A DNA stretch of 64,000 nucleotides from assembly GCA_947625255.1 (NCBI GenBank), contig CANQNT010000006.1, positions 62,001 to 126,000 on the forward strand, written 5' to 3'. The stretch is from an uncultured Acetatifactor sp. (lineage in GTDB: Bacteria > Bacillota > Clostridia > Lachnospirales > Lachnospiraceae). Of the stretch, positions 61,167-64,000 are shown piece after piece (the stretch's first letter is position 1; every line of letters begins with the position of its first letter). The translations under genes were made by a program, and so were the position numbers. A model generated the notes under the pieces. It was not told where the DNA came from. It searched no databases and saw nothing but the letters and a program-made list of their open reading frames with translations.

Positions 61167-64000
61167 ATGGTTATGAGAGGAGTTAAAACAAACGGATTCA
61201 TACGCAAATTCATGGCGATTCTGCTGTGCTTGTGCATGCTCACTTCTATGGTCAGCAGCGTCGGAACGATATCGGCGCGTGCGACAGAAGGGACGTCGAC
61301 TGGGGCGTCTGCCGGCTATACGGAGGACATTTTGCCTGGCAGCCGTGTGGCCGATCCTACCACCATGGACGACTACAGAAACAGGCTATTGAATACGACG
61401 AATGGTTCCAGATACGCCGGACGTGTCTGGACGGATAAAACTGTGTTTGCCTATGACGCTGATGCAGGTAAGGGAGGCACGGAAGCTACGGAAGGCACGG
61501 GAAGCGCGAAAAAAAATTACATTCCGCTTGATATGTCTACAGACGGCTATGATGGATCTGTGGGCTTCAATTCCGACTTCGCTCATGTTTTTAGCGCCCT
61601 GGCCAGTTCACAGGTGGTCAACGAGTATCCGCCCAGCCCTGTAGACCTGGTGATCGTGTTCGATATGTCAGGATCTATGGGACAGGATACCAGGTATGGG
61701 ATTGATGCGGGGGGAAATGCATATGTGGAGCATAACTCAAACGGTGATAATGCGAGCAATCCATGGCCTGGGACTGGTGTACCCATGTCTGAGCGTATCC
61801 AATATTCCAGGATTCAGGTTACCTTGGAGGCTATCAATCAGACCATTGACACTCTGATGGCCCAGAATCCGCAGAACCGGGTAGCGGTATGTGGTTATGG
61901 GGCTAATGCCGTGGTGCTTATGCCTTTGGGTCATTATATGCGGAACGGGGGTGCACCTTACCTTTCTGTGGGCGGTATGGAGACCTTATACCATCCTAGT
62001 GACTTGGTGTATAGGGAGCCTAGCGATGGTCTTACTAGTACCCTTGGCGCTGTCACGACAGCGGACTGGTACTGGATGAACAACCGTGATACCTGTTACA
62101 CCGTGGTCGTAAACGCGAAGATGAACAATTATACAGATTCTGCTTTGGATTCTGATGGAAGTGGAAAAACTCATGGATCTGAATACGCTTGGCAAGTGGT
62201 AAACAAGACCGTCAGCAATAACATAAAAAGTGATGGAGTAAAAGCATTCCCGGGTGCTTGGAATACAGACGGAAAAACGCCTGAAGGCACTTATGGAGAA
62301 GCGAGTCGGACAGTATATTCTGGAAGCAAGTCAACATCATATTCTCCCGGAAGTGATGAACTGATAAACGCTATGAACCCTACCGTGGAACTTAATGCTG
62401 ACGATTATGTGGGCTATTTCACCAATACCCAAGGAGGCATCTACCTGGCCTATAAGCAGTTGGCGGATTCACAGGCTACTACCTATTCAGAACGACTTTC
62501 TAATGGTGTCATGTCCACCGTGGCGCGAATCCCGGCAGCTATCATCATGTCCGATGGTGGGGCCAACTTCGCGTTCAATGAAATGGGACCAGATACTGGA
62601 GATTACACGGTAGATGATTGGAATAGCCGTTACGGACAAAAAACGGCGGGCGGTACCAGGGGACCGGATGTGGAAGGTTACGAGAGTAACCCGGACGATT
62701 GGTATATGAACGATAATAGCTGGGATGCTGCTGCCTGGATTGATGAAAAAGACCATGTTGGTTCTGAAGGCCACAATAAGGATTACTCGCATCGTCTTAA
62801 CGAAAATATTGGAGATGAGTGGTACAATGTCTATCTTCCTGGAGATGACACGCTCAAGCCAGGAGGACAACAATATGACGAGGGTAAATATTATACTTCT
62901 GGTCCAGGTGGTAGCTGGGATGGTTTGCATGGTATGTACAACACCGGTGCAGACTATTATCAAGATGGTACCCTGACTACCGCTCCGGCCTGGAATCATG
63001 CGGGGGTATTGTACAGTAGTGATAGTGATCTGTCTGGAACGGGCGGTACTATAATGGAGGTGTTGCTCACTGCCTCCTATATGAATCAAGTAGTGAAAAA
63101 ACACTACGAGTACGGGTGGCAATCCAAGAATGCTACCATGGACAGTAGGGTTCCTCTTTCTACCTACACAATGAATGTGGACACAGAACACGTGCCTCAG
63201 TGGGGACGTTGGAGGCTTTTCCCGACTCTTGACCCGAAAGAATACGCTCTTGACGACATTGGCAACACTGACAGCACCGGTTGGGGGGCCGCGGAACCCA
63301 AAGAAAAAGATAAAAAACTTGCAGAAACGTATAACGGAAATACTTGGGGTTCAGGAGGCGTGTATATTGGTGCTGGTGCCTTTACAAGTTTGAAAACTTC
63401 TTGGGAAACATGGAAAAATGGCACTCCCTCCCCAGTTTCTTTTTCAATGGGAGGCAACGGTAGTATTAGGATAAATATCAACCGGCTTGAAGAGAGCGGC
63501 CATACCTATACCGCCGGCGGCGGTGATACGGTCACGGTCACCAATCAGGATGTCATTGACAACATCGCTTATAACGATCAGTTTTACGACGTGACCTCCA
63601 CCAATCTAAATAATATTTTTGATGAGATTTTGGATTTAATCTTAGGAAAAGTATTCGTACCCGTTTCCGGCGACAATGACGCGGGCGTGGGAGATTCCAT
63701 TACATATCAGGATCCCCTGGGCGAGTATATGGAGATTAAGAACCAATCCATCATGGCAACGCCTTTGCATACAAATGGGGATCTTGTGAATGTGAGTGAG
63801 ACTACCTATGATATGGCCCTGCTTCTCTTTGGCGAGATGCATGGCCTGGTTCGCACGGGCGTGTATGATTATCACTGGAATAATACCTATATGTCCGAGA
63901 ACACAACAAAAGAGGGATATATTGGTCCGGAACTGACTGCTGGCATAGACGCCTTGCCTATCGGTTGGTATCTGGGAGATCCCCAAAATGCGAAATATTC
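61167..64000 (+). CDS. large secreted von Willebrand factor A domain surface protein, 3' end outside window
   Basis: About 944 residues are visible, with no stop before the right edge. ATG at 61167 follows CCAGGAGG; the in-frame ATG at 61173 is an alternative. A signal peptide (FMAILLCLCMLTSMVSSV) ends near ARAT. YAGRVWTDKTVFAYD precedes the A domain, whose metal site is DMSGSMG (Asp ~166). The domain is broken by long Gly/Asp/Tyr/Trp-rich insertions (residues ~300-650). The last part (GKVFVPVSGDNDAGVGDSIT) starts a beta-rich adhesin repeat. Such proteins are usually sortase-anchored adhesins or pilus tips, but the C-terminus is not in view. Confidence 0.85.
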   Translation, partial: MVMRGVKTNGFIRKFMAILLCLCMLTSMVSSVGTISARATEGTSTGASAGYTEDILPGSRVADPTTMDDYRNRLLNTTNGSRYAGRVWTDKTVFAYDADAGKGGTEATEGTGSAKKNYIPLDMSTDGYDGSVGFNSDFAHVFSALASSQVVNEYPPSPVDLVIVFDMSGSMGQDTRYGIDAGGNAYVEHNSNGDNASNPWPGTGVPMSERIQYSRIQVTLEAINQTIDTLMAQNPQNRVAVCGYGANAVVLMPLGHYMRNGGAPYLSVGGMETLYHPSDLVYREPSDGLTSTLGAVTTADWYWMNNRDTCYTVVVNAKMNNYTDSALDSDGSGKTHGSEYAWQVVNKTVSNNIKSDGVKAFPGAWNTDGKTPEGTYGEASRTVYSGSKSTSYSPGSDELINAMNPTVELNADDYVGYFTNTQGGIYLAYKQLADSQATTYSERLSNGVMSTVARIPAAIIMSDGGANFAFNEMGPDTGDYTVDDWNSRYGQKTAGGTRGPDVEGYESNPDDWYMNDNSWDAAAWIDEKDHVGSEGHNKDYSHRLNENIGDEWYNVYLPGDDTLKPGGQQYDEGKYYTSGPGGSWDGLHGMYNTGADYYQDGTLTTAPAWNHAGVLYSSDSDLSGTGGTIMEVLLTASYMNQVVKKHYEYGWQSKNATMDSRVPLSTYTMNVDTEHVPQWGRWRLFPTLDPKEYALDDIGNTDSTGWGAAEPKEKDKKLAETYNGNTWGSGGVYIGAGAFTSLKTSWETWKNGTPSPVSFSMGGNGSIRININRLEESGHTYTAGGGDTVTVTNQDVIDNIAYNDQFYDVTSTNLNNIFDEILDLILGKVFVPVSGDNDAGVGDSITYQDPLGEYMEIKNQSIMATPLHTNGDLVNVSETTYDMALLLFGEMHGLVRTGVYDYHWNNTYMSENTTKEGYIGPELTAGIDALPIGWYLGDPQNAKY

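Overview
The window looks like chromosome from a spore-forming, Gram-positive gut anaerobe of the Lachnospiraceae (Clostridia). The evidence is the sporulation genes (cotS, yabP, yabQ, spoIIE, ytaF, spoVAF, possibly ytvI), the hup-rqcP-yabP-yabQ-divIC-spoIIE-tilS-hpt-ftsH gene order also seen in Bacillus, strong AGGAGG-type ribosome sites with frequent TTG/GTG starts, reverse rubrerythrin with a PerR-like regulator, and many plant-glycan genes. No species is assigned.

Layout. (1) 1-14696: a carbohydrate locus, probably for pectin or rhamnogalacturonan. Two ABC uptake modules (two binding proteins, four permeases, no ATPase) flank a membrane-anchored NHL/TPR protein, a YIP1-family protein and a large DUF5696-type lipoprotein. 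A CE12-type esterase and a GH28 polygalacturonase follow. (2) 14863-26325: a PrsA/SurA-like foldase, the CCA-adding enzyme, cotS, then the hup-to-ftsH housekeeping and sporulation block. Here spoIIE encodes only the cytosolic phosphatase part and sits behind a promoter with a 21-bp spacer. (3) 26326-32687: remains of an ABC exporter pair, mecA with an attenuator-like leader, an NhaC-type antiporter, an HtrA protease with N-terminal repeats and a thioesterase. (4) 32684-46471: ytaF, an SLC13-like permease, murG with a TSCPD protein, pgi, a 2-hydroxyacid dehydrogenase, a GtrA protein, mtnN-luxS, reverse rubrerythrin, perR, a two-component pair, and a minus-strand operon of yhfC, a broken merR and two small genes. 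(5) 46651-51942: an rRNA m5C methyltransferase followed by a 15/30-bp tandem repeat, a GH27 alpha-galactosidase, an RluA-type pseudouridine synthase and an AI-2E/YtvI-type membrane protein. (6) 51943-59654: a patchy stretch with an SPFH/zinc-ribbon protein, gene remnants and an orphan prepilin whose 3' end runs antisense into spoVAF; then spoVAF, a GH106-like glycosidase and nagB. (7) 59838-64000: tRNA-Phe and tRNA-Gly, tandem terminators, a sulfatase tail remnant, an AT-rich spacer, a structured leader, and the 5' part of a large von Willebrand A surface protein that leaves the window on the right.

The carbohydrate genes fit one theme: extracellular or imported oligogalacturonides and acetylated rhamnogalacturonan are de-esterified and cut (CE12, GH28, GH106-like, GH27), and sugars enter through binding-protein transporters that must borrow an ATPase encoded elsewhere. 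The candidates for something new are the NHL/YIP1/DUF5696 core, the soluble SpoIIE, an intact MerR-type operator whose neighbouring regulator is broken, and two leader RNAs (mecA and the surface protein). All of these rest on reading the sequence; no searches or folding programs were run.
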